This document shows positions 9,541 through 21,213 of a stretch of 64,000 bases of DNA, in pieces. A model generated the notes under the pieces. The model was not told where the DNA came from, did no database searches, and worked only from the letters and a program-made list of their open reading frames with translations. The stretch comes from Agrypnia vestita. Taxonomy: Eukaryota; Arthropoda; Insecta; Trichoptera; Phryganeidae. Numbering within the stretch: the first letter of the stretch is position 1; each line of letters opens with the position of its first letter. A program made the translations under genes and the position numbers. The stretch covers positions 186,001 to 250,000 of the forward strand of contig JADDOH010023170.1 in assembly GCA_016648135.1 (NCBI GenBank), in the 5' to 3' direction.

Positions 9541-11215
9541 AAGGCGGCGCATTCACTGCAAATGCATATTACGAAAATGTGGATTTTTATTATTCATTTA
9601 TATCAGAATGTATATGATAGATTGCAATTTTTTTAGGGCGATAACTTAGATAGAACCTTTGTTCTTATATAAAAGTAATAAACTGAACAATATTTACAAT
9701 AATTAAGAAAATATAAACATTAATCGACAAGCTGCGGTCAAAAAATCGTTTTTAGTGTTGCAGGGCGAACAGAGGTTTGATTAATATTTGTATGTGGGCA
9801 CAATATGTTTTTTTATGTACTTAATTATTTAGAATCCGTACTAAGGAAATTAAGAAATATTCAATATTAATAAAGTTATAATGTTTTAAATTTTCAAGAA
9901 ATTTTTATGTTTTTTGAAAATTTTCAAATGCTCTTTTTCATATAACCAGATGACTTTAAACAATATATTGTATTTACTCCTGCACTTTGAGACTTCAAGC
10001 GTTATTTAAGTTTTTTTGTATATTAAAAACACGTTCATTAATATGTAAAAGTAAAAATTCGAAAGTGGAAAAAGTGTCAACAAATGACGTAGATTTGAAA
10101 TCAGAATCTGAGAGCCGGCCGGGAGAGGCGGACGCTCTTATCAGCCCATTCACTTTGTCATTAAAAATCACTTTAAAACGTGTTTTTATGCTAGATTTGA
10201 CATTAGTTCAAAAAAATATCATATTATAATATATTCGAAAGCAATCTATTCATTTTTTTTTAAAACTAGTTATAGCATTGACATGCGTCTTACAACGCTA
10301 TCTTCCATGCCAGTGATTCTGGCATGGTTTGCAAAGGTATTGATAATTAGCCTGACGACAGATCGGTTGCCTTTACTTCTATGTAACGGATTTGTTCTCA
10401 CCCCGTTTCGGTTCCCACACTCCGCGAACACTCAGCCAGGTAACGTATGCCAAATAAAAGAGCGTCTACATTTTATCGTGTATTCAGAATTTGGATATAA
10501 CATAAGTAAATGAAGATTAAGGTTATTATGTCACCGAACTAGATAATATATTGCATGTGCGGTAGGAAGGTTTTGTATGAAAAAGCGCACTCCCGAGAAT
10601 TGAATTGCGGGAGGTTTGGATCCCAGTGTTAGCTGGCTGGCGGTGGCAGAGCGAATGAAGGCCGTTCCTAGCGACTACTTGTTTTCCACCTCGCTAGGTA
10701 GTCCAGCACCTTCTGGAATGTTATCCTGTCGAGCCGCTCCTTACTGGCCCTGAGATGGTGCTAGTGTCTAGTTTTCATCCCTCAGGTCCGCCACATAGTT
10801 TTATATTAAGTTGCTTTTCTACTCATAATCTAATATTAAACGAATGTCACATTTTCTGTCGTGATGCATGCTTTGGTGACCTTGAATGCCTCGCTATGTT
10901 TGTGGAGATATCATTGTAATTTGTAAAGTCAAGTAAGATATTAATTTATGACATAATTTTTAAAATATAGAGAAATGGTTATTAATTTTCTTTTTAATTC
11001 AATACATATTGTTGTAGTAGTTTTTATTTTTATTTTAGATAAAAATTATTTGAATTTAATTAAATTCACACATGTTTTGACATTTCAGCCGGAAGTTAAA
11101 ATAATATCTAAATATGCTTATGCGAAATAAGTTTTAAATTAAAAAACAGTGATATAAGAAAAATTGTTGTTTACTATTTTTTTTACAAAACATAAATTAT
11201 TGGAGAAATATAAAT
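9541..11215 (-). repeat. ~1.7 kb dispersed repeat, copy B (inverted)
   Basis: 9541-9910 is the reverse complement of 2870-3467 (minus the left-hand duplication), and 10990-11215 of 1740-1950. The middle (9.91-10.99 kb) does not visibly match copy A and includes a GC-richer unrecognised part at 10.55-10.80 kb. Confidence 0.65.
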
Positions 11216-11374
11216 ATATCTTTTTTAAATTCTAGACTTAAAACATTTAAAATTCGGATAATAGTATGTGAGAATGACTTGCTCTCAGGCGTTCCCATAT
11301 ATTTTAAGTGTCGGCACTCCGTATGGTTCTCGTTTCCTCGCAAACTTTTTGTCTTGCAAGGAATACGTAAGTAA

Positions 11375-11436
11375 ATACGCTTGTGCAAGGTTTATCTGTT
11401 TGTTTATACGCTTGTGCAAGGTTTATCTGTTTGTTC
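11375..11436. repeat. 31 bp tandem duplication
   Basis: ATACGCTTGTGCAAGGTTTA plus the next 11 bases occurs twice in a row (11375-11405, 11406-11436). The rest of 11216-11767 shows nothing recognisable. Confidence 0.85.
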
Positions 11437-11767
11437 ATGTCTTGCTCTCGTACTGAAATAGCATGATCTTCGACGCAATTTGACACTTTGATAGTTTGAA
11501 AAATGGATGACCAGCCTTAATAAAAATGTAAATTCATGAGTTGGGAGTACACAGATGTAGAAAGAGAATGGGCTGTAATTACAGGGACATTAATAAAGCT
11601 GGAAATTGCTCAGGCTGGCGTTCCCGAGCTCAGTGTGCCCTGCCGTTGGAGATAGGATTTACAGTTATTTCATTAACCATAAAAAGGTTGCATTTTTTTC
11701 ATTAGTACAAATACACATTTCAATGTAAGTTCAGTAGCCTAAACCGATAGAAATGAACATAAATTTC

Positions 11768-11928
11768 TGGGACCTTAGGGCGGGTTGCATCAATTTGGTT
11801 TATTTTAAGTAATCTTTCATTTGAACTGTTGATTTTTGCATTTTCTACCAATTATACAATTTTTTTTCATTAAAATCTATGGTTTTTACGAAAGATTACT
11901 TAAACCAAGTCGATGCAACCGGCCATGA
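11768..11928. repeat. Fold-back MITE (family shared with 17.49 kb)
   Basis: Palindromic ends: GGTTGCATCAATTTGGTTTA ... AAGTAATCTTTC on the left, GAAAGATTACTTAAACCAAG ... GATGCAACC on the right, around a core TTTTTGCATTTTCTACCAAT. The copy at 17488-17640 has the same arms (TAATCTTTC/GAAAGATTA) and core. Confidence 0.75.
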
Positions 11929-12041
11929 ACCTATGTCTTATAATTTCCCCGCTGATTCCAGTTTACTGTTCTGGCTAGGTTCCGAGATCCTTCTGCGCAA
12001 GTCTCGTATTTTTAAATGATAGGAAAATAAAATAGTTTTAC

Positions 12042-15000
12042 CCTTTTCCTTATCTTCTTTTTCTATTTCTAGCATCTTGTTTAGATTTTCCACTTCTTTG
12101 GCTTCCTTTTCTGCTCGTTTATGGCGACGATTCTTCTTCTGTGCCGGTTCGTGGGTGAATATTTTATATGAGGGTAGCTCCTTGCTATCAATCATTCCCT
12201 GAAAAAATATATATGTAGCTTTCAACAAGGGCCAATATTTTCTACTTACTGTAATAAATAAGTGTCCGAAGTACTGGCCAAACCGAGACATTTATCGTAA
12301 CTTTTTAATTGTGTAGATTCCTTTAAGGCCCATATCCGTGATTCTTAACCGGGGCACCAGCGCCCTTTTGTGGGTGTTTATAAATTTTTAGCATTTTTGG
12401 GACGCTGTGGGAGATCGAGTGGGTGTTATGCCGATATATAAAAATAAGGTATGCTCAGTTAGTGCCTTCACCGCACACATTACCATTAGTGATGCAACAA
12501 ATACGAATATTCGTATTCGCCGAATAGTGGATATTTACCGAATATTCGTATTCGCCGAATAGTAGATATTTACCGAATATTTGTATTCACCGAATAGTAG
12601 ATATTTACTGAATACAGGCGGACTTCGACTTTCGAACATTCGACTTTCGCACAATTCGCTATTTCACGCTGTCTCGCTGTGGGGTAAAGATATCCCCCTC
12701 TCGCTCGCTTACAAGCAGTGGAATCCTGGTATCACTTGCATCTTGCCACCTTCCGTCACTTTGCTTGTGAGCTAGCTAGGATAGAGATTTAGTCTTGCGC
12801 AGGAAGGAAAGATAATAATTTACCATTTAAAATATTATTAATCTTAGACAATGCTCCAAGACACCCAAAATCTCTACAGAATTTATATACAGAAATCAAT
12901 GTTGTGTTTCTTCTTCCCAATAATATCTGCCTTATACAGCCTATGGACCAAACGGTGATAGCTATGTTTAAACGATAATTATATGAGGTCAATAATGACT
13001 CAGGCTATCGAGGCAACTGACAGGGAAGGTGGGCCTACATTAAAAGATTTCTGGAAGAACTACAATGTATGAAACGCAATAAACAATAAGAGCTACATAT
13101 ATTAGCTTTTTCAGTACGCAATTCATTTATTTAATAAATATTCATGTACAAATTAAAAAATAAATTTCCTAATTATTTCGAGATTGTATCAATCGATGTG
13201 TGCAAAAAAGGAGAAAAGAAGTTTGGATATATATCTGATTTTTGGATATATACAAATATGTATATACAAAAAATCAATTTTTTTAATTTTTAGTATAAAT
13301 TTTTTTCGAACCCTGAGGGCGAAAGATTGTAATGCAGTAAAACCCCATTAATTAGAACACCGATAATTGGAAATGTGCCATAATTCAAAATTTTTAAAGT
13401 ACACAAAATGTTAATTTCGTAATATTTAATTTAATTTAATTTTTTACTTAAATTTAATTTCGTAATTTAATCAACCCCGATACTTAATAAGAAATTCATA
13501 ATTCCCGAAAAATCCGTAATTCTAAATAATTTTTAGACCCTTGCGCCATAAATCAGTATGTTTTTAATCACATAATTAATTTTTTTAAAAACGAATAATT
13601 CGAAAGCTTTTTGATCGCGCGCACTCATTCTTTTATATACATAGTGTGTCGCGATCCCTAAAATTGGGAATGCTATTTTAATTTACGCTAATTTCTCATA
13701 CTCGAACGTGTTTAAAATTGTTCTTTACTTTTTAAATTTCTCTTTTGGTTTGTGTTGGTAAAATGTTTAATTTTCTTTGTAGGTAGTTATAAGTGACTTA
13801 TCTTATTATTTCACATTTCCGTGCTGTGTGTTGATCTGAGTCAGAAAATCAGAAGTTAAAATTGAGTGAAGATTGAAGAAGCCTTTCATAAATATTGCGT
13901 TTTCAAAATGAAATATGCAAAAATATATCAGTTTTTCATAAAATGAACAACTTTTTCATGAGCTTTTACAATCTTTGGTGAATTTCGCAATCGCAGTGCG
14001 ATTTATTTTTTGGTGTCCTGAATTTTCAATTAAAGAGCTTCCACATAATTCCAAATTTTTTTTTGGGTCTCTTGAATTTCAAATTACAAGGTTCTACTGT
14101 AATAGAAATTTAGATGAAAATGTATATTCTATGTCATAGTTTAGTTTTACATTAACATTAAATTATAAATGCTTACTTTGATGATGGCTCGCAGTCTAGG
14201 TTCATCTACGGTGTGAGCAAAAGGAGTGCCATCCATAATAACATCCATATCGCCTTTACCTTCCAAATAAGCTTTCTTCAAATCTCTAATCTCAGTTTCA
14301 GAACCTGAATGGAACATGAACACATATTTATTTATATTCTCCACCTTGAATGAAACTATATAACACAAAATACTTATTGTTGCTGGCTTTCATTACATGA
14401 AATTATAAAAAGGAAATTAAAAGTAATGGTGAACTCCTAAACACAAAACAATAAATTAGTTACCCAAATTAATATTTATTTAAAAAAACGGCTTGAGTAT
14501 TTAAGTATCCAATACGATATTTAAACAGGAGCCTGCAGATATATTGTTAAAATATTTTTATTTAAAAAATTAAGTGATTGGTTGGTTTTACTGGTGGAAA
14601 TATGTAATAGTGGTTACAATACAACGAATCCAACAGTGCAATAAAACGTTTTTTAATAAAAATGGATTAAAAAAAGGAGTCCATGTAAATATTATCTTAT
14701 TGTAAGACAATCGGATTGTTTGGACTTGTAGGATTATCATATTCATACCTGTAATAAAATTATGAATTCTAAACATATTTCATGAAAATGAGGGATAGAT
14801 AGACATGACTAAAATGCTGTTTTCCATTATGTATTATGAAAAACTAAAAGCATTTTATGAAATTTGATCACCTCACACATGGAGAACTCTGTGAATGTTA
14901 TTCTAGATAAAATTACAGAAATTTGTGTTAATAATAATTACCCTTGTAATCTTTTTCATAATTGGCGATGTCTTCCTCCGTAATCGGTTTAAATAACATT

Positions 15001-15384
15001 CTCCAATACTCTTCCCAATTTCTTTCAGTAACCTCATCATCTTCGTCAATGGAGCCAGACTCGTCGTAGACAGCTTTTTTATTTTTATCACTCAAAATAG
15101 CGTGAACCTTCCCAAGAACCTTAAATTTCTCAGTTGCCTCCAATTTTTCATTTTCATCCACTCTGTCTGGGTGGACTGATAGAGATAGCTTGTGGTAAGC
15201 CTTTTTAACTAAAATGTAGCATCACAATTAGTTATTGTAATTTATGAAATGCATTATGATAATTTAGTTGACGTCTTGTAGAACACTTACTTTCTTTTTC
15301 GGAAATATCTTTCTCTATATCCAGAACTTCGTAAAGATTTCTTGTTTGAAAATATTTATCACAAAGATCTAATAGACCCGGCAT
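12042..15384 (-). CDS. DNAJC9: DNAJC9-like J-domain protein (four exons, 3' end missing)
   Basis: Co-chaperone of Hsp70; DNAJC9 family members act in the nucleus as histone H3-H4 chaperones that recruit Hsp70. Exon 1 is 15384-15291 (ATG, MPGLLDLCDKYF; donor GTAAGT); exon 2 is 15208-14942 (acceptor TTTTAG, donor GTAATT); exon 3 is 14304-14177 (acceptor ATTCAG, donor GTAAGC); exon 4 is 12198-12042 (acceptor TTTTTTCAG, possible donor GTAAAA). Phases 1, 1 and 0 join cleanly. The J domain starts near residue 15 and its HPD motif, which contacts Hsp70, is at 44-46. NWEEYWRMLFKPIT and DLKKAYLEGKGDMD are family signatures after the J domain, and exon 4 gives a Lys/Glu-rich coiled segment (KRAEKEAKEVENLNKMLE). 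If the last donor is not used, exon 4 runs to a stop at 11938. The usual C-terminal exon is not seen. Introns are 82, 637 and 1978 bp; the last holds transposon relics. Confidence 0.88.
12497..12605. repeat. 35 bp tandem repeat, about 3 copies
   Basis: GAATATTCGTATTCGCCGAA followed by TAGTGGATATTTACC repeats about three times with small changes. It lies in DNAJC9 intron 3, directly before the Tigger end. Confidence 0.85.
12616..13100 (+). pseudogene. Tigger (pogo) transposase relic
   Basis: The left part looks like a Tigger terminal repeat (CAGGCGGACTTCGACTTTCG). From about 12815 the plus strand reads as the DDE_1 domain: LLILDNAPRHPKS with the second catalytic Asp, then VVFLLPN, LIQPMDQTVIAMFK, and after stops FLEELQ. 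Several stops and a large 5' deletion make it a dead relic. It sits in DNAJC9 intron 3 on the antisense strand. Confidence 0.82.
13335..14099. mobile_element. pogo/Tigger-like non-autonomous element
   Basis: Left end CAGTAAAACCCCATTAATTA and right end CAAATTACAAGGTTCTACTG are imperfect inverted repeats of the CAGTARAACC-TTAATT type typical of pogo/Tigger elements. The 765 bp interior is AT-rich with no transposase. It lies within DNAJC9 intron 3. Confidence 0.7.
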
Positions 15385-16071
15385 TTTGAATATCAACGAA
15401 AAATTTTTTAAATTTATAAAATGCTTATGCAAAAAGATCAGACCTTAATGGCGGGAAGCAACTGGAATACGAGCATAGATAAAGGAAAATACTGGTCAAG
15501 AATGACAGCGGGTTTCACCAACATTGCAATATAAATATTTTTCTGAGAAAAATTCTATGTAGTAAATAAGGGGTATATTTGAACGGATTACGGTTAATAT
15601 CTTCTTTGAATGTTGTTTAATATCTTTAATATATTTATGCACTTAGTAGGATTGAAAAACGACAGTGACACATTAAAACTTTAATTTTACACAAGGTCAC
15701 ATAATATTTGTATTTTTTGAAAAAAAACAAAAAATGGACTGAATATAGAATTCATTCTTATATATATATATGTACATTTAAGTTAAGTTAGGAGGATACA
15801 CCTAATTGTAGTAGAGTAATTTTTAAAATATTCAAAATCAATTTATTAATGTTTAGAGGTTAAACGTGAAATCTGTTATCTTATTTCTCTCTCTCTCTCT
15901 CTCTTTGTTTTAATTGAGTATTTTAAACATAATACTGAGCTAGATGAACTACACTAAGTACATATATTTTATTACCACGTTGGATCCTATCCAATGTTAT
16001 TAGTTTAGTCGATGGATCCGGTTAATTTTAGCTGCATGACAAAACCGCTTGCTGATTTAGTATTTTATTAT
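15385..16071. other. DNAJC9 upstream region, simple repeats only
   Basis: AT-rich; (CT)n at about 15886-15905 and a short (TA)n near 15760. No further gene seen. It should contain the DNAJC9 promoter and 5' UTR but no core element stands out. Confidence 0.45.
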
Positions 16072-16200
16072 ACAGGGTTTAAAAGAGCTAGTCCATAATA
16101 CTTTACAGGTGAGTTAATAATAATCATAAATCGAGAATGTTCAAGCGAAATTCAAGTTTTAGTTATGAAGAAACGCAATCTAATTTTACTTTTTTCAATA
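16072..16200 (-). repeat. Fragment of the 'ACAGGGT' end repeat
   Basis: ACAGGGTTTAAAAGAGCTAG followed by TTTACAGGTGAGTT and TCAAGCGAAATTCAAG resembles, in inverted form, the 3' part of the repeats at 9.1 kb and 17.0 kb. Confidence 0.5.
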
Positions 16201-16594
16201 TTTCGGATTTATTTTTGAAAAACGTTGAACTGTCATTATTATTAAAACATTATTTTTTTTGAAATAACATTTTTTTTTTGTTTTTTTTTGTATAACTCGA
16301 GTTATTGTTGCCATATGTTAATAACATGTTAATTCTGTGGAAACTTGTAAGATGGTCTCTATACTGTTTAATAATCATGTATAATTTGATCTTATATGTA
16401 CTGTTAGTTTCCCAAGTTAAATAAATAAAAATAAAATAAAAATAATTACTTATATCGATATTTTTAAATTCATATGCTTCAAAATAAGTAAAATAAAATG
16501 TACTGTTGTATTTTGATATAACCTTGTGGTTATTCATTATGAATATAATTAATTAAACTAGTTAACTTTGTTTACACCACTCAAATTTATTTGG

Positions 16595-16638
16595 TAAAAC
16601 CAACCGGTTTCGGAAACGACGTTCCTTCGTCAGGGTAT
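16595..16638 (-). ncRNA. Hammerhead ribozyme-like motif (left arm)
   Basis: Reverse-strand copy of the motif at 16866-16909; CTGACGA at 16633-16627 and GAAA at 16611-16608. Confidence 0.5.
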
Positions 16639-16865
16639 ACTTAATACTAATTGAACTTTACAAAAATTATAAACAATCATACTTCAGTGTTAAGTGTCCA
16701 AATGGGGGTAAATAGTTTAATTTAATTTACAGTCCTATTTTGAATATGTTCCGTTTCACCCTATCACCTGTTTCTTTCGCACCCCCCACTATTTACCCCC
16801 ATTTGGACACTTAACACTGAAGTATGATTGTTTATAATTTTTGTAAAGTTCAATTAGTATTAAGT

Positions 16866-16909
16866 ATACCCTGACGAAGGAACGTCGTTTCCGAAACCGG
16901 TTGGTTTTA
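16866..16909 (+). ncRNA. Hammerhead ribozyme-like motif (right arm)
   Basis: CTGACGA (16871-16877), a stem II candidate GGAA...TTCC (16879-16892), GAAA (16893-16896), then CCGGTT, where ACC/GGT can pair as a palindromic short stem III ending in the cleavable GUU. Stem I pairs TACC (16867-16870) with GGTT (16903-16906) over three to four bp. Short self-complementary stem III loops are known for hammerheads in Penelope-like elements, which act as dimers. One extra A sits between CTGACGA and stem II. Activity is inferred, not shown. Confidence 0.5.
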
Positions 16910-17009
16910 CCAAATAAATTTTAGTGGTGTAAACAAAGTTAACTAGTTTAATTATATTTAAAATAAAATGAATCGAACCTTACATAAATTTAAAAAAATT
17001 TTTTTTTTG

Positions 17010-17240
17010 TAAAGTCTTCGTCATTTTATTTGACTATTATTAAGGAAAATGATTTTTTAATATTCCATACTTCAAGTTACTATAATATAGCCCAACGTTT
17101 TCCAGAAAAAAAGTCGATGACTTTTAGCTCCATAACTATTGATATCAGGAGATTGTTGTTTGAATATTTTCAACTTATAATTTAGGCAGGAACCTACCTG
17201 TAAAATATTGTGAACTAACTCTTATAAGTTTCGTATTATA
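17010..17240 (+). repeat. Dispersed repeat 'CTCCATAACTATTGAT', copy 2
   Basis: Same motif order as 9085-9375 (CGTCATTTTATTTGAC, CTCCATAACTATTGATATCA, TTGAATATTTTC). Confidence 0.65.
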
Positions 17241-17487
17241 CTCCAAGTTGTAATTTAATAATAAAGCCGGAATTATCCTGCCACAGGTATAAGTTTGATT
17301 TTTTCTTAGTGTTTTCATACTTATTGTATTCTAGCTCTGCATTTATAAATTTTATGGAGAATATAAAATAAATTTATGATATTGTGGATTCCAAATCAAA
17401 AACTATAATCTTATATTATGATTGCGCTAGGTAGTTATAATAAATACTGAATACGAAAAATTGAACGTTAGTAATTCTGATACTAAG

Positions 17488-17640
17488 AGCCGGTTATCAA
17501 CTTGGATTATTTATTGTAATCTTTCATAAATACCATAGATATTTTCGAAAACGGTTTGTTTGATTGGTGGAAAATGCAAAAATCGACGGTTTAAACGAAA
17601 GATTACAATAATCTCAGTTGATATAACCGGCTCTTAATAT
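17488..17640. repeat. Fold-back MITE with TA-flanked TIRs
   Basis: AGAGCCGGTTATCAACTTGG on the left and the complementary AACCGGCTCT on the right, flanked by TA on both sides, as for Tc1/mariner-type MITEs. Core shared with 11768-11928. Confidence 0.75.
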
Positions 17641-17989
17641 CATTTTTGAACTAAGAATGCGGATAGAAGAGATTTGTAGCTGTTTAAACTTCGGTGACAC
17701 AATCGGATTTTAAGTCAATCTCCAAAATAAATGTAAAATGTATGTATTCTGTATTTTAATATAAAATAACCATTGAAACAGATTTGTTGAGATATTATAC
17801 AAGCCAAAATTTAGTTCATAAAATTTATTTTTAAATTTAAGCATTCCATAATTTCGTTTCTATGGATTTTTATATATATCTATAAAATTTATTTTATGAA
17901 TATAGGTATAAAATAGGTATTTTATAAATATAAGATATTTATAAAATGCCTATTTTAAAATACCCATAGTTATTCAGCCGTATTCTGAA

Positions 17990-18335
17990 ATAAGCAATAT
18001 TGTTATTTCTGTATCTTGACAGTTATTGTATAACTTTGTAATGGCACTAATTTTAAGTTTGACAGGTTTGATATTAATGAATTCAATCAATTAGAAATTG
18101 AATTAGAAATTTAAATTATTTATTAAATTAAAATGATTTATTATTAATTCATAATTGTGAATAACTTAACATTTGTTTACAATTTAGAGCTTTCTAATTT
18201 ATTGAATTAATTAATTTCAAACCTGTCAAACTTAAAACACCAGGTCGAAATCGGCGGCCTTACAACGTTATAGGTACGATAACTGACAAGATACAGAAGT
18301 ATCAATATTACTTATTTCAGAAATCGGCCGATTAT
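17990..18335. repeat. Palindromic MITE, CGGCCGTATTCTGAAA family
   Basis: Arms CCGTATTCTGAAATAAGCAA ... GACAGTTATTGTATAAC on the left and the complement on the right, with an AT-rich core and inner pair GTTTGACAGGTTTGA / CAAACCTGTCAAAC. Related to 60054-60365 and partly to 44185-44317. Confidence 0.8.
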
Positions 18336-18479
18336 CCATTTATTGCTGGCGTTATATATTTTAGTCTATCATATTCATTTTACTTGCAGGAAGTGATGTC
18401 TGCTATAAAACAATACATACTAAAGTAATATAGCAGATAGGATAATGAGTCGTTTTAGCTTTGCTGTCAAAACTCAGTG

Positions 18480-18940
18480 GCATTATTTTTTATAATCTCA
18501 TTTTTGCATACTAATTGTACAAAAACATATATAAAAAAACTATATGCCATTGTTCACTCTATACTCATATACGGTGTTATCGGATGGGGAGGTTGTTATA
18601 AGAAAAATATAAACTCATTAAAAATAGCACAAAGGATTATCATTAAAGTAATACTGAAAAAAAATCTACTTTTCCAACAAAAGATCTCTTTGAATTGTTT
18701 CCAGTACCAAACGTACATGATATTTAAAAATATGTAAAGAAAAAACTTTACAGAAAATCAGGAATATTTCAAACTTATGAGAAATGGAAACCAATTCATA
18801 ATGCCTAAATGTAAAACAACCCAAATGCAGCATCACTATATTTATAAAGCCATTAATTACCATAATAACTTACCTATCGAGATTCGATGCATCAGTAACC
18901 TCTCAGAGCAAATCAAAATATTAAAATTTTCCTAAAATCA
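18480..18940 (+). pseudogene. LINE C-terminal fragment
   Basis: Reads KLYAIVHSILIYGVIGWGGC and, in another frame, a NLPIEIRCISNL-like end. This is the region after the reverse transcriptase in Jockey/CR1-type LINEs (usually YYALVHSILSYGIIGWG...). The 5' part is absent and the frame is shifted. Confidence 0.75.
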
Positions 18941-19028
18941 AACTTAAATTCATAAATCATTTAAAACTTAAATTAAATTTTTTCAAAATAACTCCTATAC
19001 TTTCATGATCAATTTACCTTTTTACTGT

Positions 19029-19255
19029 ATTTTTTTTTATTTTTATTTTATTTTTTATTTTTTTAATTTTTTTTTTATTAAATAGAGATGCGAACACGGA
19101 ATACGTGTCACATCAATATTCTTACTATTTTCAAACTAAGCTAAACGCTTGTGCTATGAAAATAGGACTAACTTGCTAGTCTGGAGTGAGGTTCGAACCC
19201 GCAACCTTTGGATCACGAGGCCAGTGTCCTAACCACAGGACCAACAAGCTACTCT
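19029..19255 (-). repeat. tRNA-derived SINE
   Basis: On the minus strand a tRNA-like head (19255-19180) has a Pol III B box GGTTCGAACCT and a plausible A box around TTGGTCCTGTGGTTAGGAC, followed by a ~100 bp body and an A-rich tail (T-rich at 19029-19080 on plus). Head plus tail marks a SINE and not a tRNA gene. Confidence 0.75.
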
Positions 19256-20276
19256 TGATTAATAAATACTATTATTACTATTAATAAATAACTTGTTATA
19301 TATATTATATATAACAAGGAATAAGAACTGTGGCTCCCTCATCAGACTCAAGAGCTTCTCTTCACTGATGAGGTCTACATGACTACCAAGTATTTAAAAA
19401 AAATGTTTAATCTGATATGTTATATATAAGAACTGTATTTGTACCATAAATTAAACAAATAAAAAATATATATAAATATACATATTTTGTAAATATAATC
19501 AACTCCATCATGTTAGTGGCCTTTTGATCACTGGCGGTTGGGACAATATTAAAACTTTTGTGTTTAAGCGGTGCCCTTCTGCAGTTATGTTTAGAATCAC
19601 TGGCGCAGACCACCTTGGAGGACCACACAAAGTGTGGCACGCGCTCCGTAGCCGCTCGGTTCTCTCCTCACCTTCGGGTGTTTCCGTGGCGCTTCGGAAG
19701 TGCTCGGCCCACCCAGACTGAACACGCGCGAGGCCAACTAGAAGCTGACGTTTATCTCCCCCTAATAAGATTCCAATTTGTCAATTAGAGAGCAACACTG
19801 GACCACCCGCTCAAAATTTTGGTTCGTTTATTCGCCGCTAGGGTCGCCGCATGTTTTGCGGCAAAATATTTAACCGAATCAAATAATTTAGCTTCGAATT
19901 TGCAACATTGAAAATATTTAATGTTTTATTATAGTCTTTTGTTATATATTTTTTTGTATTTTATCGTTAAAATATTTTTAAGCACACTCTACACGATTCC
20001 AAAAAAGAAATCACGTTGAAAACATTAATATTTTTATTAATTAACTGTATTTTTGGCAGATATATTTCATGGAAAATGTTACTCTAGATTTTAGTTTGTT
20101 ATAAAAATGCGATTTTATTCATTACAAAACGTTTTAGTAAGTTTAGTTTATTTTTATATCATAAATAATGCACTTCACGTTAAAAATGATATAGTAAGTA
20201 GGTTGTATAAATTGCCTTTTTATGAGAACAAGAGATTAATCTTTTCTATTATTAATATTGAAATTTATATATGTAT

Positions 20277-20277
<1 letters not shown>
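19256..20277. other. No gene; GC-richer island 19.5-19.79 kb
   Basis: 19590-19760 is noticeably GC-rich with overlapping short open frames but no family resemblance. It may be part of an unrecognised repeat. The remainder is AT-rich. Confidence 0.4.
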
Positions 20278-20329
<52 letters not shown>

Positions 20330-20352
20330 TATAATAATATATATATATATAG
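20278..20352. repeat. (AT)n microsatellite
   Basis: About 25 AT dinucleotides with two interruptions. Confidence 0.97.
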
Positions 20353-21213
20353 CGATTTTATAAAATAGCAATTAACAATTTTATTTTAGACCAACTACAG
20401 ATGCAGTTCGGCGTCTAGGTACTGGTAGCTATCAATATGTATACGTATATAGTAATTTTAGATAAATCACTGCTTATAATTCATATTCCTGCGGGAGCTA
20501 TCGATATGCAGACTCAGGTATGTGCAACAACTAACCCCGGCCCAAAAACACGGCAGGCAACAAAGAGCCGGCTCGTAATTCGCGAGAATTCCAGAGTTTT
20601 TCAGCGCCCGACCACATTCCGGAGCCTGGGAGTCGTCCGTCCTCGTGGTTGTTTTTTACACTGTGGTCAGTGGCGCATCTAGATACGCACACATTTACTG
20701 GGAGGAGATCACTTGTATGTGCATCCATTATTTATACAATATTTGCCGTTTGTTTTAATACACCTACTTAAGATGTAACTACTCCAATAAACGTAAAATA
20801 TGTTGTAATATATTGTTTTAAATTAGTATTACAAATAAAATTATTTTATTAAGACATGTTTAAGAAGAATTAATACCGTTAAAAGCAAAGAAATAAATAA
20901 TAAAAGTGCTAACTAAAAAGTGCAGAAATTGATAGGTATAACAAAGTTATACCAATCTTTAAACACATTACCTAATTCTATCCAGTATTTTAGTTCTCAC
21001 GTAAGCGAATAAATAAAGTAAAAAAATCTTAAAAAGTACAGCTAAATTGCATTTAATCTTTTTTATGACGATAGAATTCCTTAAGTAATTCGATATTATT
21101 ATCTAAGAAATAAATACCTAATGTTTATTTTATAATCTTGCAATACATTTAACTTGGATAAGTTTATAGGTACATAAATCGTTCAATATTGATGTTTTTT
21201 TTCTATGTAGGTA
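20353..21213. other. No gene; GC-richer patch 20.51-20.73 kb
   Basis: The patch lacks recognisable coding or tRNA structure; the rest is AT-rich. Confidence 0.4.

Larger units (their letters stand above)
16545..16960. repeat. Long near-perfect inverted repeat with hammerhead-like motifs
   Basis: Arms of about 170 bp (16545-16716 and 16788-16960) around a 71 bp spacer. They are identical except for a few bases (for example CACTCAAATT against the complement of AATTTTAGTG) and contain AACTAGTTAACTTTGTTTAC and AAGTGTCCAAATGGGGGTAA. Each arm has one hammerhead-ribozyme-like core. Such arm identity implies a recent inverted duplication or conversion. It could be an inverted tandem of terminal repeats from a Penelope-like element or a retrozyme-type element. 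Confidence 0.9.

Noticed and set aside
19180..19255. tRNA-His gene (GTG in the anticodon position)
   Set aside because: Acceptor stem does not pair, and the head continues into a SINE body with an A-rich tail.
19524..19788. Overlapping open frames in the 19.6 kb GC-rich island
   Set aside because: No recognisable protein or splice sites.
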